Origin: Rhodospirillales bacterium
Lineage (GTDB): Bacteria; Pseudomonadota; Alphaproteobacteria; Rhodospirillales; Defluviicoccaceae
Reading direction: 5' to 3'
Length of the DNA stretch: 64,000 nucleotides
Assembly: GCA_007694935.1 (NCBI GenBank)
Contig: REES01000078.1
Location: forward strand, 1-64,000
Below, piece by piece: positions 1 to 8,245 of this stretch. The notes below the pieces were generated by a model. It was not told the origin of the DNA, ran no database searches, and worked only from the letters and a program-made list of their open reading frames with translations. How positions within the stretch are numbered: the first letter of the stretch is position 1; the number at the start of each line of letters is the position of its first letter. A program made the position numbers and the translations under genes.

Positions 1-1443
1 GCGGCCAGCAGTGCCGCGGTGCTGGACCTCCAAGGCGGCTCCCTCAACCTCGGGGTGCACGATTTCACCGTCTCCGGGGACTACCGCAACGCCGCCTTCG
101 GGGAGGGTAACGCCTTCGACGCCCGGGCCAACGTCAGCGGCACCGGATCGATCCTCGCCACCGGCGACGTCCGGCAGGGGATCGGCGGCGACGCCATCGA
201 CGGCGACACCGCGACCGCGGTGCTGGACTTCCAGGACGTCCGCGTCGGCACCGCCGAGACCCGGTCGTTCACCGTCCGCAACGACGGCAGCGACGGCCCG
301 GCCCTGCGCGGCGCACTGCAGACCGCGGCCGGCACCGGCAGCATCACCACCGCCGATCTCTCCGGCCCCGGGGTGACCGCGCAGAACTTTGGCGCGCTGG
401 CTCCGGGCGGGGAGACCGGGGCGTACGGCGTCACCTTCGCGCCCACCGCCCCCGGCACGCTCACCGGCCAGAGCGTGGGCATCGTCAACAACTTCGCCAA
501 CGTCGACGGCCAGACCCTGGTGTTCGAGGGCCGCGGCATCGAGGCGGCGGGCGGGGCGCTCGCCACCCTCAATCTCGATTTCGGCGTGGTCCGGGTGGGC
601 GATCCGGCGCCGACCCTCACCGTGGCGGTGAGCAACACCGCCGCCGCCGGCCCGTTGGCGGAATCCCTCGGCATCGGTGTCGGCACCGCCAGCGGCGGCT
701 TCACCGCGGCCGATACCGATCCGGGCGTGGCCATCGCTGCCGGCAGCACCGCCCCGGACCGGATCAACGTCACCCTGGATACCGCCGCCGCCGGGATCCG
801 CGACGGCAGCGTGGCGGTGGCCTACACCACTCTGCCCATCGCCGGCAGCAGCCTCGCCGAGGCTTCGGTCGGCAGCGACACGCTGGTGATGACCGGGCAG
901 GTCAACAACCTGGCCAACCCCGGCTTCGCCTTCGGCGGCGGCGGCGGGCTGTTCCAGGGCCTCGGCGGCGGCCGCTACGTGCTCGACTTCGGGGAGGTGA
1001 ACATCACCGGCGGCCCGGTCACCGCCAGCCTGCTGGTCACCAACGAGTTCGTGTTCGTCGGTGCCCCCCAGGACGACCTCGGCGGCAGCTTCACCTTCGG
1101 CGGCGATGCGGTGTTCGCCACCCTCGGCTTCGATGCCTTCGCCGACCTCGCGGCCGGCGGCAGCCTGGGCGGCTTCCAGGTCACCCTGGACCCGGCCGCG
1201 GCGGGGCTGGGCACCTACAGCTCGTTCATCGGGCTGCTGGGCCTCTCCACCTTCGCCGGATTGCCGGATCTCACCCCGGCGGAGCTGGAACTGGCCCTGG
1301 GCTACCTGCCGGAACTGGAACTCAAGGTGGTGGTGACCCCGCTGCCCGCCAGCGTGTGGTTCCTGGGCTCGGCCCTGGTCGCGCTGGGTGCCGCCGCCCG
1401 TCGCCGCCGGGCGCAGGCCCAGGCTCAAGGCAACGCCGCCTGA
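1..1443 (+). CDS. Secreted repeat protein with VPLPA-CTERM-type sorting signal (5' partial)
   Basis: The frame is open from the first base, so the N-terminus lies outside the window. At least three repeats of an immunoglobulin-like 'choice-of-anchor D' type can be seen, each opening with a similar strand: LDFQDVRVG near residue 73, LDFGVVRVGD near 194 and LDFGEVNITG near 328. The sequence is rich in Gly, Ala and Thr, as usual for extracellular beta-sandwich proteins. The last 35 residues form a tripartite sorting tail: a PLPASVW motif, a hydrophobic span (FLGSALVALGAAA) and an Arg cluster (RRRR). This matches VPLPA-CTERM, a variant of PEP-CTERM that exosortase-type enzymes are thought to process at the inner membrane. 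Export, cleavage and a surface or matrix role are inferred from the family. No exosortase gene is in the window. Confidence 0.85.
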   Translation, partial: AASSAAVLDLQGGSLNLGVHDFTVSGDYRNAAFGEGNAFDARANVSGTGSILATGDVRQGIGGDAIDGDTATAVLDFQDVRVGTAETRSFTVRNDGSDGPALRGALQTAAGTGSITTADLSGPGVTAQNFGALAPGGETGAYGVTFAPTAPGTLTGQSVGIVNNFANVDGQTLVFEGRGIEAAGGALATLNLDFGVVRVGDPAPTLTVAVSNTAAAGPLAESLGIGVGTASGGFTAADTDPGVAIAAGSTAPDRINVTLDTAAAGIRDGSVAVAYTTLPIAGSSLAEASVGSDTLVMTGQVNNLANPGFAFGGGGGLFQGLGGGRYVLDFGEVNITGGPVTASLLVTNEFVFVGAPQDDLGGSFTFGGDAVFATLGFDAFADLAAGGSLGGFQVTLDPAAAGLGTYSSFIGLLGLSTFAGLPDLTPAELELALGYLPELELKVVVTPLPASVWFLGSALVALGAAARRRRAQAQAQGNAA

Positions 1444-1471
1444 TCCCTCCGGCAGATCTGAGCATCACGAG

Positions 1472-1499
1472 CCGGGGCATCCCTCGCGGGGTGCCCCGG
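1472..1499 (+). terminator. Intrinsic terminator-like hairpin
   Basis: An 8-bp GC-rich stem (CCGGGGCA paired with TGCCCCGG) with a 12-base loop begins about 30 bases after the stop of the sorting-signal protein. The T-tract is poor (TTAGTGTTT). It sits between two convergent genes and could stop transcription from either side. Confidence 0.55.
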
Positions 1500-1556
1500 T
1501 TAGTGTTTCGGCCCAACCGGCGGAGCGGTCGCCACCGGCGCCTGGGGCCGATCCGC

Positions 1557-2336
1557 CTACAGCAAGCCCAACTGGCGGAACGACCGGGTGCCGCCCTTGG
1601 CGACGATGACGTGGTCGTAGAGGGTGATGCCGAGCTTGGCACCGATGTCGCGGATCTCCTGGGTCATGGCGATGTCCGCCTGGGATGGCGTGGGGTCGCC
1701 CGAGGGGTGGTTGTGCACCAGGATCAGGGCGCAGGCGCCGAGATCCAGGGCGCGCTTGATCACCTCCCGGGGGTAGACCGGGGTGTGGTCCACCGTGCCC
1801 TGCTGCTGCACCTCGTCCCGGATGATCCGGTTCTTGCGGTCGAGGAACAGCAGGCGGAACCGCTCTGTCCCCTCGTCGGCCATGGCGACGTGGCAGTAAT
1901 CCAGAAGCTGCTGCCAGGAGGAGACCACCGGCCGATCCGCCACCCGCTCCCGCAGCAGACGCACCGAGATCTCGCGGAGCGCCTTCAGGTGCACGATGGT
2001 CCGCTCCGACACCCGCTCGTGCCGCAGGAGCTGTTCCGGGCTTGCCGCCAGCACCCCGCCCAGGCTGCCGAAGGTGGCGATCAGGCGCTTGGCCAGCGGC
2101 TTCACGTCGACCCGCTCTACCGAATAGAACAGCAGCAGCTCCAGCAGCTCGTAATCCGGAAAGGACTCCGGCCCGGAGTCCATAAGGCGCTTGCGCAACC
2201 GGTCGCGATGGCCCTTGTAGTGGGGCTCCGGTGTCCGGGCATCAGGGGAGACGTCGGCATCGGCACGGAATGGCGCCTCCGCCGCGGCGTCGAACAGCGA
2301 GGGAATGCCCTTGCCGGACGCGGAGCGCGGGGCCAT
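1557..2336 (-). CDS. radC: RadC family JAB-domain protein
   Basis: 259 residues. The N-terminal third has a helix-hairpin-helix-like region (PDYELLELLLFYS, then KPLAKRLIATFGSL and DNA-contacting LRHERVSE). The C-terminal half is a JAB/MPN metalloprotease-like fold with the metal-binding signature HNHPSGDPTPSQAD at about residues 208-221. RadC was once called a DNA repair protein, but its real role is unsettled; links to replication forks, natural transformation and mobile elements have been proposed for relatives. Here it is chromosomal and lies 10 bases downstream of map, so it is probably cotranscribed with it. All expected metal ligands are present, so a hydrolase or isopeptidase activity remains possible. 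Confidence 0.93.
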   Translation of the reverse strand: MAPRSASGKGIPSLFDAAAEAPFRADADVSPDARTPEPHYKGHRDRLRKRLMDSGPESFPDYELLELLLFYSVERVDVKPLAKRLIATFGSLGGVLAASPEQLLRHERVSERTIVHLKALREISVRLLRERVADRPVVSSWQQLLDYCHVAMADEGTERFRLLFLDRKNRIIRDEVQQQGTVDHTPVYPREVIKRALDLGACALILVHNHPSGDPTPSQADIAMTQEIRDIGAKLGITLYDHVIVAKGGTRSFRQLGLL

Positions 2337-2346
2337 CGATCGCGGC

Positions 2347-3171
2347 TCAGGGCAGGTGATCGGTCGGCCGGTCGAGCCCGGCCGGCGAGCGGGTGAACAC
2401 CTCGACCCCGTCGGCCGTCACCCCAACCGAATGCTCGAACTGGGCGGACAGGGAGCGGTCCTTGGTGACGGCGGTCCAGCCGTCGGAGAGGATCTTCACC
2501 TCCCACCGGCCGGCATTGATCATCGGCTCGATGGTGAAAAAGATCCCCTCCTTGAGCACCGGCCCCTCCCCGGGCCGGCCGAAATGCAGCACGTTGGGGG
2601 CATCGTGGAAGACCCGGCCGAGGCCGTGGCCGCAGAAATCCCTGACCACCGAAAACCGCCGGGCCTCCACGTGGGCCTGGATGGCGTGGCCGATATCCCC
2701 GACGGTGGCACCCGGGCGCACTTCCTCGATGCCCTTCCACATCGCCTCGAACGTCACGTCCACCAGGCGCTTGGCCTTGATGCCGATTTGGCCGGCGCCG
2801 TACATCCGGCTGGTGTCGCCATGCCAGCCGTCCAGGATGACGGTGACGTCGATGTTGACGATGTCGCCGTCCCGGAGCCGCCGGTCCCCGGGGATGCCGT
2901 GACAGACCACGTGGTTGATCGAGGTGCAGATGGATTTGGGGAAGCCACGGTAGCCCAGCGGGGCCGGGATCGCCCCATGATCGCGGATGAACACCTCGCA
3001 CAGTCGATCAAGCTCGTCGGTGCGCACGCCCGGGCGGACGTGCGGCGCGATCATGTCAAGGGTGGCGGCGGCCAGCCGGCCGGCCTTGCGCATGCCGTGG
3101 AAATCCGCCGGCCCGTGCAGCTTGACCGGGCGGCTGTCGAAATGGGCGGCAGTTTCTCGCATGTTGTTCAT
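2347..3171 (-). CDS. map: Methionine aminopeptidase, type I
   Basis: Removes the N-terminal methionine from new proteins in the cytoplasm. The 274-residue length fits type I enzymes. The five metal ligands of the pita-bread fold are visible: the two Asp in DIVNIDVTVILDGWHGDTSR, the His in CGHGLGRVFHDAP, the Glu in FTIEPMIN and the Glu in FEHSVGVT. The N-terminal stretch before GMRKAGRLAA (about 25 residues) is somewhat longer than in E. coli. It lies between sfsA (about 60 bases upstream) and radC, an arrangement common in alphaproteobacteria. Confidence 0.96.
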   Translation of the reverse strand: MNNMRETAAHFDSRPVKLHGPADFHGMRKAGRLAAATLDMIAPHVRPGVRTDELDRLCEVFIRDHGAIPAPLGYRGFPKSICTSINHVVCHGIPGDRRLRDGDIVNIDVTVILDGWHGDTSRMYGAGQIGIKAKRLVDVTFEAMWKGIEEVRPGATVGDIGHAIQAHVEARRFSVVRDFCGHGLGRVFHDAPNVLHFGRPGEGPVLKEGIFFTIEPMINAGRWEVKILSDGWTAVTKDRSLSAQFEHSVGVTADGVEVFTRSPAGLDRPTDHLP

Positions 3172-3233
3172 GGATCGGAGTATGCCATTCCTGGCCCCGC
3201 CCGCACCACCGTTTGCGGGCCCAGGCCGGTCGA

Positions 3234-3992
3234 TCAGGGAAACCGCAACGGCAGCCGATCTGCGAGGGCGATGTCCGACGTGGTGATGCGACAGCGGTAG
3301 CAGAGCGCTTCAACTCCCGCGGCCATGGCGGCGTCGAGACCGGCTTGATACTCGGGATCGATGTCGGCGGCGATGGCGAAGGCATCGGCGTCGTCCCGTT
3401 GGGCGAGATAGAGCATCACCGCCCGCGCGCCGGTGCCGGCGAGGCTGGCCAGTTCCTGCAGATGCTTGGCTCCGCGCGCCGTGACCGCGTCCGGGAATTC
3501 AACCGGCGCGCCGTCTTGGCCGCGCCGCAGCGTGACGTTCTTCACCTCGACATAGCAGGGTGGGCGATCCGGCGCTTCCAGCATCAGGTCGATCCGGCTG
3601 TTCCTGCCGACCCTGACCTCCCGCCGGATCATCGGATACCCGGCCAGCTCCGGAATCCGGCCGGCGGCGATGGCAGCGGCGGCGATCCGGTTGGGCCGAC
3701 CCGTGTTGATGCCGACCAGGGTGCCGTTCACCCCCACCAGCTCCCAGGTGTAGCGGAGGCGCCGGCCGGGGGCGTCGGCCGGCGACAGCCACACCGGGCT
3801 GCCGGGGGCGCTGACGCTGAGCATCGAGCCGGAGTTGGGGCAGTGGGCGGTCACCACGTCCTGGCTTCCCTCCAGCGCCACGTCGGCCAGAAACCGCTGG
3901 TAGCGCCGGATCAGCGTGCCCGGGATCAGCGGCGGATCGAACACAACCGCCGCCGGCGCCGGGCCGACCTCACCCTCGAGCGCTGCGGCCAT
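3234..3992 (-). CDS. sfsA: SfsA family protein (sugar fermentation stimulation homologue)
   Basis: SfsA is a conserved protein with an OB-fold and a nuclease-like domain, once linked to maltose gene control in E. coli; its molecular function is not settled. Family motifs are present: PGTLIRRYQRFLADV near the start, TAHCPNSGSML, LSPADAPGRRLRYTWELV, NRIDLMLE-like SRIDLMLEAPDRPPCYVEVKN in the middle, and FPDAVTARGAKHLQEL after it. The acidic and Lys residues of the middle region resemble a PD-(D/E)XK nuclease core. I chose the ATG whose first base overlaps the stop of the upstream small gene (TGATG), which suggests translational coupling; a GTG 12 bases upstream is also possible. It is followed by map and radC. 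Confidence 0.92.
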   Translation of the reverse strand: MAAALEGEVGPAPAAVVFDPPLIPGTLIRRYQRFLADVALEGSQDVVTAHCPNSGSMLSVSAPGSPVWLSPADAPGRRLRYTWELVGVNGTLVGINTGRPNRIAAAAIAAGRIPELAGYPMIRREVRVGRNSRIDLMLEAPDRPPCYVEVKNVTLRRGQDGAPVEFPDAVTARGAKHLQELASLAGTGARAVMLYLAQRDDADAFAIAADIDPEYQAGLDAAMAAGVEALCYRCRITTSDIALADRLPLRFP

Positions 3993-4234
3993 CAGCGCGG
4001 CCACAACAGGTGGGCGAGCTCGCTCTCGTAACGGGCGGCAAGGCGTGAGCGCTGATGGAGCGGCAGCTTGTCCGGCCCCCAGGCGGCGTAGGTGCCGATC
4101 TTGCCCCGCAGTTCGGCCTGAAGGGTGCGTACGCCACGATCCTGCCAGTAGTCATTGCCGAGAGCATCGCGCAGGTCCGAAAGCCGTTCGGCAAGGGCGC
4201 GAATGTCCTGGTCGGTTGCAGATGCGCCGCTCAT
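3992..4234 (-). CDS. Small conserved-looking protein of unknown function upstream of sfsA
   Basis: 80 residues, cytoplasmic, with no signal peptide or membrane segment. The first half looks helical and charged (DIRALAERLSDLRDAL). A central YAAWGPDKLPLHQR segment is followed by another helix ending ELAHLLWPR. The start has a strong Shine-Dalgarno (AGGGAGGA about 8 bases upstream), and its stop overlaps the sfsA start by one base, so it is very probably a real first gene of the sfsA-map-radC operon. I do not recognise the family. Three copies of GACAAC lie just upstream on its strand (plus-strand positions 4260-4277). Confidence 0.7.
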   Translation of the reverse strand: MSGASATDQDIRALAERLSDLRDALGNDYWQDRGVRTLQAELRGKIGTYAAWGPDKLPLHQRSRLAARYESELAHLLWPR

Positions 4235-4297
4235 GGTGCTTGGTCCTCCCTGCTTGTCCGTTGTCGTTGTCGTTGTCGTGACCGCAGGCCGCGCGAA

Positions 4298-5233
4298 TCA
4301 GCCCGGCCGGGCCTTCTCACCGGCTGACAGCTCTTCGGTGCCGAGGGCGTCCGCGAGCCGGCTCGCCGCGCTGCCCGGACGTAGCGGGCGCGGCTGCTCC
4401 GGGTGCGGTGCCCAGGCCGTCAAGTATAGCACCTCGAAGGTGGCGGGAATCCGTCCGTCGGCATCGGCGAACCGGTCGGCATAGCCAGTGGCCGCGGCCA
4501 ACAGGGTGGCACGGCGGGTCATGCCACGGCGGCGCTCGGCCACCGCGTTGGCGGCCGCCATGCCACGCAGGTCCCGCATCAGCCGGAAGGCATCGGCGTA
4601 GGAGACGGTGAGGGTTTCCCGGTCCACCACCGGCAGGGCGAAGCCGGCACGTTGCAGCAGCATCCCGGCATCCCGGACATCGGCGAACGGCGACACCCGG
4701 GGGCTCAGGCCGCCCTCCAAGTCCATCTCGGCCTCGGCCAGGGCGGTGCGGAGTTCGTGCAGGGTGTCGCCTCCCAACATGGCCACCAGCAGCAGGCCAT
4801 CCGGCTTGAGCGCGTGCCGCAGCTGCAGCAGCGTCCCCGGCAGGTCGTTGACCCAGTGCAGGCTGAGCAGGCTGAACGCCGCGTCGAAGGTGCCGGCGGC
4901 GAACGGCAACGCCTCTTCGTCTGCGGCCAGCGCCGGCGACGGTGCCGCCGCCGCCATCCGCGGCGACAAATCCGTCTGGATCAGGCGTTCCACCCCGCCG
5001 CGGCCGTTCAGGCAACGGGCCAGGGCGCCGTGATGGCAGCCGAGGTCAAGGGCCATGGGAAACCGCCTACGGATGTCGTCCAGGCGGTCGGCGAGACGTT
5101 CGCCCACTTCGGTCAAGAGGAAATCGTAATCCGCCAGCCCGGCGGCGGCCCGATCCCGCCGATGGCGCAGCAGGCGCCGGTCGAAGACCTGCACCGGGGA
5201 TTGGGCGGCGGAGGCGGAAGCCGGGGCAGGCAT
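4298..5233 (-). CDS. BioC/NDUFAF5-like SAM-dependent methyltransferase
   Basis: 311 residues with a class I SAM-binding domain: motif I is ALDLGCHHGALARCL near residue 60, then IQTDLSPRM and the post-motif AGTFDAAFSLLSLHWVNDLPG. The HWVNDLP signature is typical of the alphaproteobacterial homologues of mitochondrial NDUFAF5, which modifies complex I subunit NDUFS7, and of BioC, which methylates malonyl-ACP. The C-terminal region (YADAFRLMRDLRGMAAANA, then TFEVLYLTAWAPH) is also characteristic of this group. The divergent position against comF is common in alphaproteobacteria and favours the NDUFAF5-like role over biotin synthesis, although a biotin transporter is encoded nearby. The substrate is therefore inferred, not shown. 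Confidence 0.87.
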   Translation of the reverse strand: MPAPASASAAQSPVQVFDRRLLRHRRDRAAAGLADYDFLLTEVGERLADRLDDIRRRFPMALDLGCHHGALARCLNGRGGVERLIQTDLSPRMAAAAPSPALAADEEALPFAAGTFDAAFSLLSLHWVNDLPGTLLQLRHALKPDGLLLVAMLGGDTLHELRTALAEAEMDLEGGLSPRVSPFADVRDAGMLLQRAGFALPVVDRETLTVSYADAFRLMRDLRGMAAANAVAERRRGMTRRATLLAAATGYADRFADADGRIPATFEVLYLTAWAPHPEQPRPLRPGSAASRLADALGTEELSAGEKARPG

Positions 5234-5336
5234 CGGTGGCGGGTGTCCTGCTGCGCGGTCGAGTTGCGGTCCTCCCGGCTATATGGCAAACGGACCCGGC
5301 CGGATCCAAGGGCGAAGAAGCAAGGGCGACGCTACC

Positions 5337-6116
5337 ATGACCGACGATGTCCTTTCGGGTCGTTCCACCCGCGCGGCCGAGGCTTTGCGACGCTTTGCCG
5401 TCCGGGCGCTCGACCTGCTGCTGCCGCCCCAGTGCCTCTGCTGCGATGCCCTGGTGGACCGGCCGGGCATGCTGTGCGCCGCATGCTGGCCCCAACTCCG
5501 GTTCATCGACCGCCCGCAATGCGCCCGCTGCGGCATTCCGTTCGAGGTGGATCCCGGGGACGGCGCCATCTGTGGTGCCTGCGCGGCCAGCCCGCCGGCC
5601 TTCGGCCGGGCGCGTGCGGCCCTGATCTACGACGACGGTAGCCGGCCGCTGACCCTCGCGTTCAAGCATGGTGACCGTACCGACGCGGCACCGGCCCTCG
5701 GCCGGTGGATGGCGCGGGCCGGGCGGGACGTTCTGGAGAGCGCAGACTTGCTGGCGCCGGTGCCCCTGCATTGGACCCGGCTGTTCGGCCGGCGATACAA
5801 TCAGGCGGCACTGCTGGCCCAGTCCGTGGGTCGTGCCGCCGGACTGCCGGTGGTGCCCGATCTGCTGGTGCGTCGGCGGCGGACGCCCTCCCTCGGCCGG
5901 CTGGGGCGAAGCGCCCGCCGACGGCTGGTCGGCGGTGCCTTTGCGGTTCATGCGGGTCATGCGTCGCGCATCCGGGATGCGCGCATCGTTCTCGTCGATG
6001 ACGTCCACACCACCGGCGCCACCGTCGAGGCCTGCACCCGCGTGCTGCTGCGCGGCGGTGCCGCCCAGGTCGACGTGCTGACCCTGGCACGGACCCATCG
6101 GCCCGCCACATCGTGA
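5337..6116 (+). CDS. ComF family phosphoribosyltransferase-like protein
   Basis: ComF proteins are related to DNA uptake machinery in competent bacteria, but in most proteobacteria their role is unproven. The protein starts with a double zinc-finger region (CLCC at residues 33-36, CAAC at 47-50, CARC and CGAC further on), followed by a type I phosphoribosyltransferase domain whose PRPP loop is visible as RIVLVDDVHTTGATVEACT near the C-terminus. The chosen ATG gives 259 residues and begins just before the hydrophobic helix ALDLLLPPQC usual in this family; an in-frame ATG 54 bases upstream would only add an unconserved, Gly/Arg-rich leader. It is divergent from the methyltransferase gene and is followed by bioMNY in the same direction. 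Confidence 0.9.
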   Translation: MTDDVLSGRSTRAAEALRRFAVRALDLLLPPQCLCCDALVDRPGMLCAACWPQLRFIDRPQCARCGIPFEVDPGDGAICGACAASPPAFGRARAALIYDDGSRPLTLAFKHGDRTDAAPALGRWMARAGRDVLESADLLAPVPLHWTRLFGRRYNQAALLAQSVGRAAGLPVVPDLLVRRRRTPSLGRLGRSARRRLVGGAFAVHAGHASRIRDARIVLVDDVHTTGATVEACTRVLLRGGAAQVDVLTLARTHRPATS

Positions 6117-6154
6117 TGCCGTCCTGATGCCGACGACAATTCCGTCGTGATGCC
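6111..6154 (+). repeat. Three direct repeats TCSTGATGCC before bioM
   Basis: Copies start at 6111 (TCGTGATGCC), 6122 (TCCTGATGCC) and 6145 (TCGTGATGCC). Start-to-start distances are 11 and 23 bases, close to one and two helical turns, so a bound protein would meet the copies on the same DNA face. They span the comF stop codon and the short gap before bioM. No BioR-like palindrome was seen here. Confidence 0.4.
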
Positions 6155-6169
6155 AACCGGGGCAGACCG

Positions 6170-6853
6170 ATGATCGAAATCCTCAACGTCAGCCATCGCT
6201 TCGGCGACCGCCTGGTCCTCGACAACATCACCCTGACCCTTGGGGAGAAGCGCATCGGGGTGGTCGGCGGCAACGGCTCCGGCAAGAGCACCTTTGCCCG
6301 GCTGCTGAACGCGCTGGTGGTGCCATCACAGGGCCGGGTGCTGATCGACGGGCTCGATACCCGGCGCGAGGCCAAAGCCATCCGGCGCAAGGTCGGCTTC
6401 GTGTTCCAGGACCCCGATGCCCAGATCGTGATGCCGCTGGTGGAGGAGGACATCGCCTTCGGGCTGAAGAACCTCAAGCTGCCGAAGCCGGTGATCGCCG
6501 GGAAGGTAAACGAGGTGCTGGACCGCTACCGCTTGACCCACCTGCGCCATCAGCACACCCACACCCTGAGCGGCGGCGAGAAGCAGCTTCTGGCGCTGTC
6601 ATCGGTGCTGGTGATGCAACCCGAGTACATCGTCCTCGACGAGCCGACCACCCTGCTCGACCTCCGCAACAAGCGGATGATGCAGAAGGTCCTCGCCGGA
6701 CTCGACCAGCGCGCCGTGGTCATCTCCCACGATCTCGATATGCTGGACGGGTTCGATCGTGTGCTGGTGATGCACGAAGGCCGCATCGTCGCCGATGGCC
6801 CGCCCAAGGCCGCGGTCCCCGCATACGTGCGGATGATGGACGGCTTGGAGTAG
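6170..6853 (+). CDS. bioM: Biotin ECF transporter, ATPase subunit BioM
   Basis: 227 residues, a CbiO-type ABC ATPase of an energy-coupling factor transporter. Walker A is GGNGSGKST at residues 33-41, the Q-loop lies in FVFQDPDAQ (the FQDPD form typical of ECF ATPases), the signature is LSGGEKQ near 130, and Walker B is YIVLDEPTT, followed by the switch histidine in [10 protein letters not shown]. With BioN it would drive biotin uptake through the substrate-binding protein BioY at the inner membrane. The three genes are consecutive on the same strand, which makes biotin the likely substrate. The start has a GGGGCAG ribosome site 4-5 bases upstream. Confidence 0.93.
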   Translation: MIEILNVSHRFGDRLVLDNITLTLGEKRIGVVGGNGSGKSTFARLLNALVVPSQGRVLIDGLDTRREAKAIRRKVGFVFQDPDAQIVMPLVEEDIAFGLKNLKLPKPVIAGKVNEVLDRYRLTHLRHQHTHTLSGGEKQLLALSSVLVMQPEYIVLDEPTTLLDLRNKRMMQKVLAGLDQRAVVISHDLDMLDGFDRVLVMHEGRIVADGPPKAAVPAYVRMMDGLE

Positions 6854-6869
6854 AGGACACGCCGCCGAA

Positions 6870-7511
6870 ATGTCCTTCGGCCTCTATATCGAGCGGCAAT
6901 CGCCGCTGCACCGCCTGGCCCCGTCGGTCAAGCTCGCGGCCTTGCTGGCCGCCGGCATCGGCGTGTTCCTGGTGCGCGACCCGCTGTGGCTGCTGCCGGT
7001 GCTGGGGATGGTGGGAGCGCTCTGGGCGGTGGCGCAGATTCCGATGCGCCAAGCCTGGCGGCAGCTCCGGCCGCTGGCGGTGCTGATGCTGTTGTTCCTG
7101 CTCGTCCACGGCTGGCTCACCAGTTGGACCCTGGGTTTTTTGGTGGTTCTCCGATTTGCCATCCTGGTGCTGGCAGCGTTCCTGGTCACAACCACCACAC
7201 GCCTCTCCGAGATGATCGAGACCCTGGAGCGGGCGATGGCACCCTTGACGCGGTTCGGTGTCAATCCTGCCAAGGTGAGCCTGGCACTTTCGCTGGCGCT
7301 CCGCTTCATCCCGCTGCTGTACGACCGGGTCCGGGAAATCCGGGAGGCGCAGCGAGCGCGCGGCCGGGAGCGGAGCATCGTCTCCATCGCCGTGCCGCTG
7401 CTGGTACGGACGCTCCGCATGGCCAACGACCTGACGGAAGCGCTGGAGGCCCGTGGCTTCGATGGCACAGTCACGGCCGACGCGCCTAAACCGCCAAAGC
7501 CCCGGCGATAG
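6870..7511 (+). CDS. bioN: Biotin ECF transporter, transmembrane coupling subunit BioN
   Basis: 213 residues, a T-component of the CbiQ/BioN family. About five hydrophobic segments are visible, beginning with [18 protein letters not shown] and a strongly hydrophobic block around residues 60-110. The conserved cytoplasmic coupling helices show the family's Ala-Arg-Gly signatures: EAQRARGRE near 165 and EALEARGFDG near the C-terminus. These contact the ATPase. It starts 16 bases after bioM and is followed 84 bases later by bioY. Confidence 0.93.
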   Translation: MSFGLYIERQSPLHRLAPSVKLAALLAAGIGVFLVRDPLWLLPVLGMVGALWAVAQIPMRQAWRQLRPLAVLMLLFLLVHGWLTSWTLGFLVVLRFAILVLAAFLVTTTTRLSEMIETLERAMAPLTRFGVNPAKVSLALSLALRFIPLLYDRVREIREAQRARGRERSIVSIAVPLLVRTLRMANDLTEALEARGFDGTVTADAPKPPKPRR

Positions 7512-7595
7512 ATCGGGCATTACCCGCTTGCGCCGCAGGGGCGGAACACGGGCAAATGCCTGATCGTCAAGGCCGGCAGACGAAAGGGAGCAGCC

Positions 7596-8150
7596 GTGTC
7601 CACCCGAGACATCGTCCACATTGCCCTGTTCGCGGCGATCGTCGCGGCGCTCGGCGTGTTTCCGCCGATCATCCTGCCCCTGGTCGGGGTGCCGATCACG
7701 GCGCAGTCACTGGGGGTGATGCTGGCCGGCTCGGTGCTTGGCGCCCGCCGCGGCGGCCTTGCCGTGCTGCTGTTCCTGGCGCTGGTGGCGGCCGGCGCGC
7801 CGCTGCTGGCCGGTGGCCGGGGCGGCTTCGGGGTATTCCTCGGCCCCAGCGGGGGCTTCCTGATCGGCTGGCCGGTGGCCGCCTTCGCGATCGGCTGGTT
7901 GGTGGAGCGCACCTGGCAGCGCCTCGACCTGGGCCGGGCGTTCCTCGCCAACGTGCTCGGGGGCATCCTCGTGATGTATGCGTTCGGGGTGCCCTGGATC
8001 GCCGTCGCTGCCGAAATCCCGCTCGCCACCGCCTTCACCGGCGCCCTCGGCTTCGTGCCCGGGGACTTGGTCAAGGCCGGGATCGCTGCGGTCGTCGCCG
8101 TCACGGTGAAACGGGCCTACCCGATCATCGAGGCCAAGACCTCGGCCTGA
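7596..8150 (+). CDS. bioY: Biotin transporter substrate-binding subunit BioY
   Basis: 184 residues with six predicted membrane helices. Family features include VPITAQSLGVMLAGSVLGARRG near residue 30 (the BioY Thr-Ala-Gln-Ser loop), LAGGRGGFGVFLGPSGGFLIGW in the middle and a helix ending PGDLVKAGIAAVVA. BioY binds biotin with high affinity and can work alone or with BioMN. The start is a GTG with a strong AAGGGAG ribosome site 5-6 bases upstream. Position after bioM and bioN makes the assignment firm. Confidence 0.95.
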   Translation: MSTRDIVHIALFAAIVAALGVFPPIILPLVGVPITAQSLGVMLAGSVLGARRGGLAVLLFLALVAAGAPLLAGGRGGFGVFLGPSGGFLIGWPVAAFAIGWLVERTWQRLDLGRAFLANVLGGILVMYAFGVPWIAVAAEIPLATAFTGALGFVPGDLVKAGIAAVVAVTVKRAYPIIEAKTSA

Positions 8151-8245
8151 CGTCCCCCCACGGTGGCGCTTGCAGCCGGCAGCCGGTGAGATAACTTCGC
8201 CTGAGCGTGACCACCAACGGGCACGCTCAGCGAGCGGGGGACGGA

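Noticed and set aside
4260-4277. Three GTTGTC units as a possible CRISPR or mobile-element trace
   Set aside because: Only 18 bases of simple repeat; no spacers, cas genes or transposase nearby.
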